A stretch of 64,000 bases of DNA from Ceratobasidium sp. AG-K (taxonomy: Eukaryota > Basidiomycota > Agaricomycetes > Cantharellales > Ceratobasidiaceae), in assembly GCA_037039685.1 (NCBI GenBank), contig JAWNGF010000007.1:682001-746000 (forward strand), read 5' to 3'. The position numbers and the translations under genes were made by a program. Positions 26,337 to 37,741 of this stretch are shown here, one piece after another. Positions within the stretch are counted from its first letter, which is position 1. Every line of letters starts with the position of its first letter. The notes below the pieces were generated by a model. That model was not told where the DNA came from. It was given only the letters and a program-made list of their open reading frames with translations, and searched no databases.

Positions 26337-27000
26337 TTATATCTTCCTTCCTCTACGCTGGAAGGCTGGCTTATGGGCAAAAGACTTGTGAACGAAGAAA
26401 CAGATATTAAAGAGGTGGGCAATAGTATGCATGAGCAGGTATGCGAATGGGAGAGTGGTAGGGAGGTGTGGATCATGGGTCGAAATTTTATAGGCCTTTT
26501 TGGTGCTATGGTCCGTCACCTTAAAAGCCCTTTGAGTCTGGCCGTCCCCCAACCGTACATAGTTCTCGTTCGGCGTCTGCTCCGTCACCACGAACTGTTG
26601 GCCTAGGCCTAGTCGTAGATGCGCCAAGGGGAACAAAGGCTTCTCGATGGCGGCCCGAAGGAGAGCCGGTGGTGGTCGTAGCTTGACGGTGCTTGGCGGC
26701 GGTTGTGACTCGGAGATTAGGTGCGGGGATAGGAATGGTTGTAGTTGTGGATCTGTCAGCCGGGATGAACGTTTGACTGGCGCCGGTCGGGGGCAAAGCA
26801 AACGTTGGGTCGACCTGTCAAGTCGGATGGCCTTATTCTTGGAGTCGGGCACAATCAGAGGACCGAGTGCAAGGTTCAAGTCGAGCAACCAAGCGACGAG
26901 GCGCATACGATCGGAATAGAATACGACCAAATAGAAGTGGCTCATATACTCTTTGAGTATTAGGACTGGGCATGGGTTCTGGCTATCGCGTGCGTCCAAG
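26337..27000 (-). pseudogene. Relic resembling the 3' part of the HAPSTR/C16orf72-like gene
   Basis: The stretch just past the NACHT copy C frame resembles the end of the gene at 47.4-48.1 kb. Protein text TTAAKHRQATTTTGSP...RHREAFVPL...TRPRPTVRG lines up with PTTKRRHAAITVDTPARRRR...VLVPP...EPRPTRRG of the intact gene. The 3' flanks also match at DNA level on the plus strand: GCAAAAGACTTGTGAACGAA here against GCAAAAGAATTATGAACGAA near 47,300. Upstream, SDRMRLVAWLLDLNLALG may correspond to SDDTMGVARVMDWVEGQLG. The two halves are in different frames, so it is not a working copy. It may still supply the 3' end of the transcript of copy C. The similarity is judged by eye and is weak in places. 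Confidence 0.45.
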
Positions 27001-30000
27001 ACTCGTAGGGTTTGATAGCGACCTTCTGGGGAAATGAAATTGCCACCACGAAACATGTAACGCAAGAAACCGCATCTTTGTCCCCTCGAAATACGCCGGA
27101 ATCAGTCCCGATTATTGAAGCGCCGTTGTTCCACGGGTGCTCAGCCTTGTTGTATGAACCAGGATCAATATGAATATCGCCTTGTAAATAGCGCACAAGA
27201 TCGACAAGGCCAGCAGAATTCTCGAGAGGTCCCAGCACCATTGCTTCAGCTTTGGCGTCCCACATATGGACCATCCTTTTGCGGGAATTAGAGGTAGCCG
27301 GGATGCTGTCAACCAAGGCACGGGGCGATGAGATGAGCTCATTATCAACCGGAATTGCTCGGATAATTTCGCCACCATTTTGAAGGCTCCAATCTCGGAC
27401 GGTACCGTCGCCGACCGAATCAACCTGCTGGGTATTGTCGGGCGGGAAAAAAATCGATGATTTTTGGCTACTATTCCCCTCGGGCGGCTCCGCCATAGGC
27501 TCGCTACTATCTGCCTCCCGGCCTCGAACTGGCTCGTCCTCGGAAGCGGCCTCCATGAAATAGTATTTGGTAATCGGCGCATTTTTCGGCCAGGATCGCA
27601 GTATTGATAGGCAGGTGTTTGGCATGCCGTGTGGAGCAGCCTGGGTCGCGAACATCGTAACAAACCTCCAAGCGTCGTGCGCGAGAGCGACATGTTCTTC
27701 AGAACAGCCGTTATCCTACGCTCATGTTAGTGGGTATTGGTTCCAACCACGTAAGCGAGAAATGTCTTACCGTACACCAGCTTTCTACCTGCTCCATAAA
27801 TTGCGGACCCATGTGTATGCACTTGTTGTCGTTCAGAATATCCAGCCATAGTAAGAGCCGCGTCGACAAAAAGTTCCAAAGGAGGTCCTTCGGCTGGTTG
27901 AGGACTTCTCCGCGGGTGAGATGCGTAACCCAGTTGCGACACGCGTAGAGCGCCTGTGGCGACACCGGCTTGTCCGCGCGCTCGAGCAAATCTCGAACTT
28001 CGATATCGCTAGCACACGAGGGATCCGGTGCGCATATATTGGGCTGCGCTTCCGAACTTATAATAGCCTCGAGGCACTTTCGCGATATCAAAGCATGGGT
28101 TTTTGTGGGATCGCAGTAGAAGGAAGGTGAGCGCTTTTGACTGAGTATGTAGTCGTGGAAGGAAGTATGAAGGGTCGTCACTAGGTTATTCGTATGGGAT
28201 ATATGGATGACGGAGGCTAGCGGTCGCAGGCATGCCTCGACCTGTGCGCCATCCTTGAGCCCAAGCAGGCCTGCTAATGCATCGATCGTCATAGGCTCCT
28301 GTGCGCATACAATGGTATCGAGTAACTCTTTCAGCCGGGCTTGGTTCCGTTTTCCGCCGCTCTTCTGAAAGGCTCGTTGGAGGATGGATTCGTACATGTC
28401 GTCCACTTCCCGGTCCTTTTCCGTAGGCTCTGATAATAACCCGAGAACGGCGTTCAGTCGGTCACCTTCCTCCCCGAACTTAAATCCTTCATTAATGTAA
28501 TGAGCTATTGCAGAAGCGGAGAAGAAGTGAACCCCGGATAGTTGAACCAAGTCGGCAAGCTGTGAGGGGATCAGATCGATACCAGCGAGTTTGCCCTGAA
28601 GAAAGGTTTCGATATCCTGCGTGACCGTCTGGGCATCTACCTCGTGTAGTACAAGTCGAGACCCACGATCTTGGCGCGTCATTCGTTCCGAGATCACCCA
28701 TTCGGGTCGGCTCGAAACCAAGAACCGTATCGGGAGATCCAACTCTGTGGTCTGGGAGATTAAGACATCTAGGAATTGTTTGATGCTATTCTCGTGATCG
28801 CATTCGTCCAGAGCGTCGATGACGACCACCAGGTCAGTATGAAGGTTATCCCTGGCCTGGGCGAGAGGCCTGGCGAGGAGGTACTCGAACTGATCTTTAA
28901 GATTACGCGCCACTAGATCGTGCTCTGCTCGGAGAATTTCCAATAGAGCCCTGCAGAAAGGCGCCAACGACCGAGCTAGCTGGTACGCGATGGAAGGGAA
29001 TATGAACTTGACATCTCGACATTCGGGATCGGAACAGAAGAAACTTGCGCCAAGCTTGGCAGATTTTTCCAGCTCCTCACATAGGGTGTATGCGATCGTT
29101 GTTTTGCCCGTGCCAGCCATTCCGTTGATCCAGTACAGCTTTTGGGTGGGAGAGGCCAGGCCTATCCAATCCAAGAGTGTTGCGAGCTCTTTCTGGCGAG
29201 TGCCTGGCGTGCAACCCCTTTCTCCCTCATCCCCCAGGTGGGCCGAATTATATACTGCCGCCATGCTCGGTGAAAGCGATTTTAACTGTGTTTCCTAAAA
29301 GGCCATGTGAGGGAGCCCTTGAGGCCACACCAATAAACGTACCGTATTCAAGTCGTTCATCGTATTCAACGTACTCAAGTTGATATCCATCTGTTACGCA
29401 GTTAGCTAATTTTCTAAGCCAAAAAGGGCCAAGTACTCACCATAAGGCGTTCAAGACCCATTTGGATGCGTTTGTAGGATTTCACCATTCTCTCGGAATC
29501 CTCCGAAGTAAATATAGTTGTCTTCCCGTATCTATCTTGAATATCCTTCAGTTCGTTCCCCACTGATCTATATCCCTACTCATCAGTCCACCATCAGTCA
29601 ATTTTTTTTAAAAAAAAACTGACTCGCAAAGCTTTCTGGTCCCAGCCGTCATTTGGGTGTTAGCCGCCCTACCGCCGTACTCGTTCAGTTGCCCAAGTAT
29701 CCAGTCCATTCCGCCAAACAATTCCTTATACTCATTGCGAACGTCATAGGCGCCCTATTTAAAAGATTTCAGAAAATGTGCAGAAGCATCATGTGCGAGT
29801 TATCAAACCTCGAATATTTCAAGACACGCGCTTAGATTGCGTGCGATCAATTTTAATGGTGAGATTGCGTTGGAACACGATTCTAGGGCCTTGAGCGGTG
29901 CTTTGGATTTAGAAAATCTGGTGGATGATGTCGGCTTGGGTATCATAGGCGCGTGGCTGGCTTTAGGCTCAGTTATAACTCCAGTGCTAGGCTCGGCTTT

Positions 30001-30258
30001 GAGTTGCACCGTGACCTGCGGTGGGGGGTGATCTAGGGTGATTGGGGAATGAACTGGACGTTGAGCCAGGGGGACAAACTGAGGAGACTCGGGTGCTGCA
30101 ACGCCACAAGGTGGAATCTGGCTGGGGGAGACCGGTGGAGCCGTTGCGGCAGGGCTCCGGGGGGAATTCGAGGCCAAGCCTGCCTTGGGCGAGCCCCAAG
30201 CACGTAGTCGCCTGCACCTATCCTTTACGCTCGAAAAAACCCTGTTTCTCAACGACAT
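26960..30258 (-). CDS. NACHT STAND protein, copy C, with a decayed WD40 region
   Basis: Leader MSLRNRVFSSVKDRCRRLRA, Pro-rich linker, helical segment, then an intact NACHT: NGMAGTGKTTIAYTL, DLVVVIDALDEC, IRFLVSSRPEWV, followed by the bridge (HTSFHDYILSQKRS, LLWLDILNDNKCIHMGP). The WD part starts normally (AHDAWRFVTMFATQAAPHGM, WPKNAPITKYYF). About 90 residues are then replaced by an acidic, Ser/Pro-rich piece (SSEPMAEPPEGNSSQ). Only blurred blades follow: DGTVRDWSLQNGGEIIRAIP, MVHMWDAKAEAMVLGPLE and RGDKDAVSCVTCF match copy B blades 2-5 but have lost their GH and SPDG signatures. The frame stays open to 26,960. The C-terminal cap seen in A, B and D is absent. ATPase function looks preserved while the sensor is degenerate. 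The 3' border may differ if splicing leads into the adjoining relic. Confidence 0.7.
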
Positions 30259-32369
30259 GGTGGATAGAATCAAAGTTGGTGGCCAGAATTCCCGGTAGCC
30301 ACTGGATTTTATATTGCGCACAGCGCCTGGAGTTCCGACCCCTGCTCGCCAGCGTCTGAGCAGTGCCTTTGTTGCCGGTAAGGTATGCTTCTACTCCGCC
30401 TCGTTGAAGGAAAAGGGGAAAAGTAGCTCAATAGTTGTCATCACAACAATCCATCCACATGATAAGCCGACACGAGATAGCAGTATCCAAATTGGGACAA
30501 ATGAATTACGTCATTGTAGTCATGTCACATTGAAGTCGTTCGAGCGTGACTCGACTAGAGAGAACACGAGCGTCGGAATACGCCTCAGCGGCGTATGTAT
30601 TTTATGTATAACGTACTAGTACAAATGACTAGGTGCACTTTGCCTGACTAGGCGAAAATCAATATACCATAGATCCCAAAATCCGGCAAAGCTGTGAGCC
30701 CGAGGTCTCTTGGGCTTCCAGAACCGTGCGCGCGCTGCTCGAACGCCCCACCCCCGGCAATATTTATTTCCGGCCATCTGGGTATCCTCCTTGACCCAAA
30801 TCAGGTAATACTTCCGCCACCCATCAATAGGATGGCCGTAAAATAGGCAGCATCTGGCCCTGCGTAAATCAACTGACCTTAATCTCGACGCGCTGATCTT
30901 CCATCTAAAGTCCGCCACCATTTCGAGCCACAAAAAGCTCGCGCGAGGTGACGAACACTTTTGCCCCAATCGACTCGCCAGCACCGGTTCCTTTGTGGTG
31001 GCGTAAAATAGCATTTGTCACGTGCAGGGTGGGTTAAATTGGGAACAATTGAATACTTTTCAGCTCGACCGGTAATTCAGGAGTGGAATACACATGTGAT
31101 GAAGTATAAGACCCTTTGTTGCTGCCGAGACGATCGAGCGCAGACGCGCCATATATATCCAGGAGAAAAGGGCTAGCCACTCTTGTGTCCTATAGTAAAT
31201 CTCCAAATGAAGGATTGGACACGATAGTATCCAGCGTGCTCGTAAGGCGCAATAGGTATAGGTGCGAAATAGGAGTAGGCGAGCTCCAAGTATCTTAGCT
31301 ATCGATAGACCAACCGTCAAGTGGCAGGATCGAATCTCGAGGTTTCTTGGTTGAGACTGAACGACTTGGACGGATCTCCACTATGAAGGGTGGTGGTAAT
31401 AGGCGCACTGGCTCCGGGAAGGGTCGAAATGTCTGCCAACTAGTGGCCGTCAAGCACCTAAAAGAATTTCCTACAATCTTGGCACCAAGTTTTGCACCCG
31501 GGTCTGTCGAGCAAATGTAAGATCCTTTAACAACTTCAAGCATCAATTCGACTCACAAACTCATATTACTGAGACTCGCCTGTAGCCCCAAAACTAGAAC
31601 CAGGGGCGGGCCGAATCTGGCGTGTTGGCGTCAAGACAGCGAGATATTACCATTGTCGTAAACGACTAAATATTCTCTAGCTCTATTCTAGTCTAAAGTT
31701 TGGCGAAACCTTTGGCAACAATCGGCCAAGAAGCTATTCCACACCTTGGAGATACACGCCTAGAGGAACGGCCTTGGTGCAAATCCAGGTTAGTTGCTAC
31801 GCCCTAAAGCCAAGTTGTTTAAGTTTAAAATACCGGTAGCATATGTGTGTGTTGAATAATTACGGTGTTTGAGCATAAGCAGGATGAACCACAGTGACGT
31901 CGATCGGTGGGGAGGATGTTGTGGACAAAAGCCGGTAATCAAGCAGCTGGCGAATAGACGGATTTCAAAGGGATTGGATAGCAGCCCTGGTATACATTCT
32001 TAACTCGATCCGAGTATCTCCTCATTCACTCCCATTATTGGAGGGATCGTCCCGCAGCTCAGAAAAAATATGTGAACGACTCTTACTACGCACATTAGCT
32101 TGTTGGCCATAAGTTCTGATGCTTTATACTGCATATGCTACATACGCCACCTGTGTCTCCCGTTCAGCGACTGTGAGGGTGTCTGTCAAAGCTCTTAGGA
32201 GATCCCAAGGAATAGGAGGGGAGGGTTAATATTGTGCAGAAAAATGCAGCTACGTGTCCATATCAAATACGAACAAAAACGAAGTCAAAGCAGACGCAGG
32301 TATTCATATCGGGGCCGGAGTCGAGCACGGAAGAGGACATGTGCATTGATAGACGAACAAAAAAAATTG
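30259..32369. other. Gap between NACHT copies C and D
   Basis: Contains ORFs of 60-132 codons on both strands without family likeness. The best protein-like text is WQTFRPFPEPVRLLPPPFIV near 31,400 (minus). No tRNA, repeat array or transposon ends were recognised. Confidence 0.3.
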
Positions 32370-35300
32370 TCAACGTCGATAGTACTCCGTCCAGCTCTCC
32401 CCCAGTTTGGTGAAATCGAAGTCGAGTTGGAAAGAACCTCCGGTTGAAATGAGACGAATATTTCGTGGTCCCATTAGAGCAGGATGTAAATCCAACGGGA
32501 CCCATACCAAAAGACGTGACTGTGAGTCAACCACCCAGCCATCTTCTCGCAAAGACCAGGACTGAGTAGCAGAGCAATGCTCAGTGATCGATGTGGTTAT
32601 GGGAGACGAGATATCTAAACGGTGATTCCTTTGAGTACACAAACTGCTAAATAAAGTATAAATACGCACCTTTCAAAACCTGAACATTGACGAGATCGGC
32701 AACATCCCATATACGTATGGTCATATCGTTGGACCCGGAGGCGATATAAGTCCCGTTGGGTGAAAAGTCGCAGGAACGAATGATATCAGAGTGACCCGTG
32801 AGCGGGCTCCCAATCGCTTCCCCGGTTTCCGCGTCCCATAACCGCAATGATCTGTCGGTTGAGCCTGAAACAACACATCGACTATCCGGGGAAAAGGATA
32901 CGACAGTTACCAGACCAGTGTGTCCTCGGAGTGGACCCAGAAGCGACTGGCCGGTTCGTACATCCCAGAGCCGAACGGTCCTATCGGCTGAGCCAGAAGC
33001 AATGCGTGTGCCATCTGGAGACGCACAAACCGACCCAATCGCACCAGTGTGACCTGTGAGTGGTGGAAATACGCGGTGGGGATCGTTGACATCCCAAATT
33101 ATCAAGGTTTTATCGAACGAACTGGAAACTAGTCTTGAGGTATTTGGTATGAAGCACACAGAGTGGACCCAGCCCTCATGCTCTTGCAATGGACTGGTGA
33201 TAGGCTGTCGACTTGAAGGATCCCATAGCCATATTGTATTGTCTTCCGAGCCGGAAGCAAGTAGATCCCCGTTGGGTGAGAAGCAGGCCGAACGAACCGG
33301 CTCAGTGTGGCCGACGAGGGGCTCGCCAATCGGATGGCCGCTTTGCGCATTCCATAAGCGTATGGTAGTATCTGCCGAGCTAGATGCTATCCGTGTGCCG
33401 TCGGGAGAGAAGCTAACAGAGTTGACCCAGTGAGTATGTCCCCGTAGTGGACCTAGGGTAATTTTTCCGCTGTTGGTGTCCCACACCCGTATAGTCGTGT
33501 CGTCGGATCCAGAAAGTATGCGTTGACCATCTGGCGAAAAGGCGATGGACGAAATTTGGCCTGTATGACCCTCAAGGAGGTTCTCCGTCGGACCTAGGAC
33601 GGCGGAATCCCAGACACGCACTGTTCCATCATTGGAGCCAGAAACAATGCGGGAGCCATCAGGCGAAAAAGCGGTCGACGTCACGGCTTCCATATGGCCT
33701 CGGAGTATTCTTGCGGAGCTCGCTCCCGCATGGGTATCCCAGAGTCGCACAGTACGATCCCGGGACCCGGAGATAATCTGCTTCCCGTCGGGGGAAAATG
33801 CAACGGAATTGACATGGTTGGTATGCCCCTGAAGTAAATCAATGGCTATATGACTACGCAGGATACTCCATACGCGTATGGTCTTGTCGATCGAACCGGA
33901 GACTATGCGCGTGCCGTCTGGTGAGAAACCCAAAGACCAGATCATATCGGTATGTCCTTGAAGCGGGCCAAGAATCATATCTCCGCTATTCAGGTCCCAG
34001 ACCCGAATCATATGGTCATCGGAACTTGATGCAATGCGAGTGCCATCGGGAGAGACACAAATGGCTAGAACCCAACCGTCTTGAGGATTGATCTGCATGC
34101 TCAACGTCCCATCATTCTTCAGGTCCCATATCTGTATAGCCTTGTAGACACCGATGACGATACGTGTGCTGTTGGCGAAGACGCAAATTGGGACAACAGC
34201 GCTAAAAATGCCAGTAAATAGTGTCATAGCAAGCTCCCCATTCGTAATTCTCCAGACTCGAACATTATTGTCATCCGCGCCGGAGGCAAGGAGCGTGCCA
34301 TCTGGGGAGAATGCAACCGACCTGACAGGGGTATCATGAATGAGCGGGTCAAGAACTGGTTTTCCTGTAGTTGCGTTTATCAGGTATACCCGAGACGAGG
34401 TGCAAAATGCAACTAGTGACCTATCCGGAGAGAATCGAGGAGAATAAGTTGTATCTTCGAACTTCCACGTTGATAGAAGTCCGGGCTGCCGTCTGCTCGA
34501 CGCAGTGTCATGCGATAAAAGAGCTCCTCGCGCGTTTGAAAAGTAATGGTTGGTAATCGGTGCAGATTTAGGCCAAAATAGTAGCATCGATATGTAGAGA
34601 TGTGGCGTGCTTTGTGATACTGCGTGACCAGCAAACATTGTGACGAATCTCCACGCGTCATGTGCAAGTTCAATAGTCCCTTCTGAGACTTCCTTCGCCT
34701 GCAATAGTATTAGCAATAAACTCCCAATCGCACGCTATGGGCATAACTTACTCTAATCCAGCTTTCAGCACGCTGCATAATTCCAGGCCCAAGATACATG
34801 CATCGTTTCACATTCATTATTTCGATCCATAAAAAGAATCTGATTGCCAAAAAGTCCCAAAGTAACGTCCCCACTTTATCTGGTTCACTTCCACGCTCCA
34901 GATGAGCAATCCAATAGCGACATGCATAGAATAGCTGCAGTGATACCGCGTCATCAGAACGTTTTGTAAGGGATGGAACCTCGTCATCTCGCAAGTATGA
35001 TGATTGGAGCCCGCAAATGTTGAAGTACGGCTCTACGCTTCTGATAGTATCAAAACATTGATATAGGATTCGAGCATGAGTAGCCAAGGGATCGCAGTAG
35101 AAAGAAGCCGAGCGACTTCGATTGAGAATATAGTCTGGAAAGGAAGCATGGAGGGTTGTCACCAGTCCGTTGGGCTCAGAGATATTTAGCACAGACGATA
35201 GCAACCGTAGCAAGGCTTCCACATGCTTCCTTTTTTCGCCCAATAAACCTGCTAAACCATCAACGGTCATCGGCTCTTGCGCGCATATAATCGTATCCAG

Positions 35301-37168
35301 TATGGCCTTTAGCCGGGCTTGAATTTTCTCGCCAGCTTTGTCGTTGAGGAACGCTGCCCCAAGGATGGATGTGTATAGCTTGTCGATTTCCTTATCCTTG
35401 CTATCTGTCGGTGTTGATGACAACCCAAGGATCGTATCCAGTCGCTCTTCGTGTTCCATGTATCGCAGTCCTTCCTTGATATATCTAGCTGCGGTGGAGG
35501 CAAAAATAAAAAGTACTCCCGATAACTGGACAAGAGCGGCCAGTTGCGAGGGAGTAAGGCCAACAATGGCAAGCTCATCTCGAAAATATGCTTCGATGTC
35601 GTGTTTGACCGACTGTGCGTCCAAATCGTGGAGTACGAGTCGGGCTTCGAGGTCGTCACCAACCAGGTGCATCATTCGGTGGTATATCTCAGGCTCGGGT
35701 CGACTGGATACCAAAAATCGCACAGGGATCTCAGGTTTGGCCGAGTAGAAAAGTAGTACATCCAATATCTGACCAACGCTCTCCTCGTTGTCGCATTCGT
35801 CCAGAGCGTCAACTACGATGACCAAGTTTGTCGGAAGGGCATGCTTAGCTTTAACCAGCGGTTTAAAGAGGAGATTTTCGAACTGTGCTCGTAAAGCAAG
35901 AGCGTGCACGTCAGGGTCAGCCTTGAGAATCGCTGAAAGGCAAAAGCGAAAAGGGTGCGAGAACCGAGCCAGCTGATATGCGATCGATGGGATTATTAGC
36001 TTGACATCGCGGCATTGGGGTATTAGTCTCGAGCAGAAGAAGCTCGCACCCAGGTTTGATGTCTTCTCAAGCTCGGCGCAGAGACTATACGCAATGGTTG
36101 TTTTGCCAGTGCCTGCCATCCCATTCATCCAGTACGCGCCTCCCATCCCGGAAGTCCCGCCGCGCGCCCAATTCAACAGTTTGATGAGTTCTCTTTCACG
36201 TGTACCTGGCGTACATGCTCTCCGCTTGACATCATCCGATTCGGCTGAGTTATAAGCCGCCGCCAGGGCCGGTGAGAGCGCCCTTAAGCGTGCCTCCTAA
36301 GAATTCACATTAGCATTCTTACTAGGTTTCTTCCTACACTTACTGTTGCCACTTCGTTAACCGTCTCCCACATGCTCAAATTCGCATTTAACTGGTATTC
36401 CTTTAGCCGTAAGGAAAACCAATGATGAAAACAAAGCACTAACCATGAGGCGTTCGAGATGGCCTTGTATCCGTCGATAGCACTCAAACACTTCTTCAGA
36501 GCTATCGCTAACTCTTTTGTATTTCTGGATTGCATTGCTGTTGTAATTTTCCTGTACTGTTTTCACCTCCATGGCTAGACCACTGCGGCGAGGGACGTCA
36601 AATTATGCTCGTCACTTTTGATGAGGCGACTCACAAGCACAGGTTACTTATGCTCGAGCTAATTTCTAGACTGCTATCATTTCCGATATAATGGCTCAGG
36701 TCCCTCAGTAACGAATCTAACACAGTGCGTAACTCGTCGTATTCTTTACGCCCCTTGGCTGCGCCCTGGACGACAAGTCAATAACGGATGTATATTAAAC
36801 AACCGTAATTTACTCACCTCAAATATATCAATACATTCGTTTAGCCCGTATAATGCCAACTTGAGCGGAGGAAATACATCTAGGGCGGGGTTAAGAATAT
36901 TTAGGAGTATCTTGAGCCCGGACCATGAGGCCGATTTTTTGTCCTCCGAGGGTGTTCCTGTATGTTTGACTGCGCTTGAGTCAGAGATCTCTGAAGCGGA
37001 GCTCAGCATCCCGGAAGACTGAGCGTTAAGTCTAGAGTCCACGAGGTTGGGGCTTGGAGTTGATTGTGTCAAGCTTGGAGAGTGTGTTGAAGTAGCAGAA
37101 TCAGAACTCGTAAAGAGCCGTCTTTTCAGACCGCCTTTGGCCTGCAGGTACCGCGATTTGAACGACAT
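32370..37168 (-). CDS. NACHT-WD40 STAND protein, copy D (intact)
   Basis: Start MSFKSRYLQAKGGLKRRLFT, short Ser-rich linker, helical domain SGLKILLNILNPALDVFPPL, helices with CYRRIQGHLERLM and NANLSMWETVNEV. The NACHT has NGMAGTGKTTIAYSL, LVIVVDALDECDNEE and VRFLVSSRPEPE. The NACHT-bridge exon ends at ESWIR and joins over GTAAGT...TTGCAG near 34,750-34,700 to AKEVSEGTIELAHDAWRF. About 14 WD40 blades follow; the third (IQIWDLKNDG) is the weakest. The blades occur in the same order as in A and B: the unusual blade with EHEGWVHSVCFIPNTSRLVS sits where B has EHTDWVRPVYFLPDGSK. The final exon carries the cap REDGWVVDSQSRLLVWVPLD and stops at 32370. No frameshift. Likely a functional STAND receptor of the HET-E/HNWD class; ligand unknown. 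Confidence 0.9.
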
Positions 37169-37741
37169 TGTAAAATGAGTGATGATGGTCGAGGGTCAGC
37201 AGCGGGGACGCGGAAATAGGAAGTACTTCGCCTCGGTTACCATCAAATAATCTGTGAGACGGGCCGGGATTGGAAATTACCATTACCTGGCGGTTGTCAG
37301 CGGATGGTACAAGCGGTTTAGAATCTGAAAAATGCATATTTATCCTTTGCTGCGAGACGCGGGAAATAAAATTCTACGCTTCTCCTGGATCGTTCGGGCG
37401 AGCTCCCAGTGCTGCGAGGGTGACTGGCGGCCGCCATGATAATTAGATTGTTTCGATGAACGTCAGCCTTTCTGCCCCCTGTGATGCAAACGAATCTCCC
37501 AGAGTTAAAGAAACAAGGAGTTGGATGTAATTCCTAAAATTCCTGCGTGGCAGAGGCTCCAGCCAACTCGGGCCGTTTCTTCGAGCCCAGCACTGAGAGT
37601 GACGAGCTCAGCGGCACTGCATCCGTCAATCAAATAGGGCCATCCAGCATGCGCCCGCGTTGCCCGAGACAGGTTTCATATAGTGTATAAGCGAAATTAA
37701 TCATTCATTATAGGAAAAGAATACAGAGTTGTCATATATGG
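37169..37741. other. Short gap between NACHT copies D and E
   Basis: Promoter side of copy D. No feature is recognised beyond short random ORFs. Confidence 0.4.
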
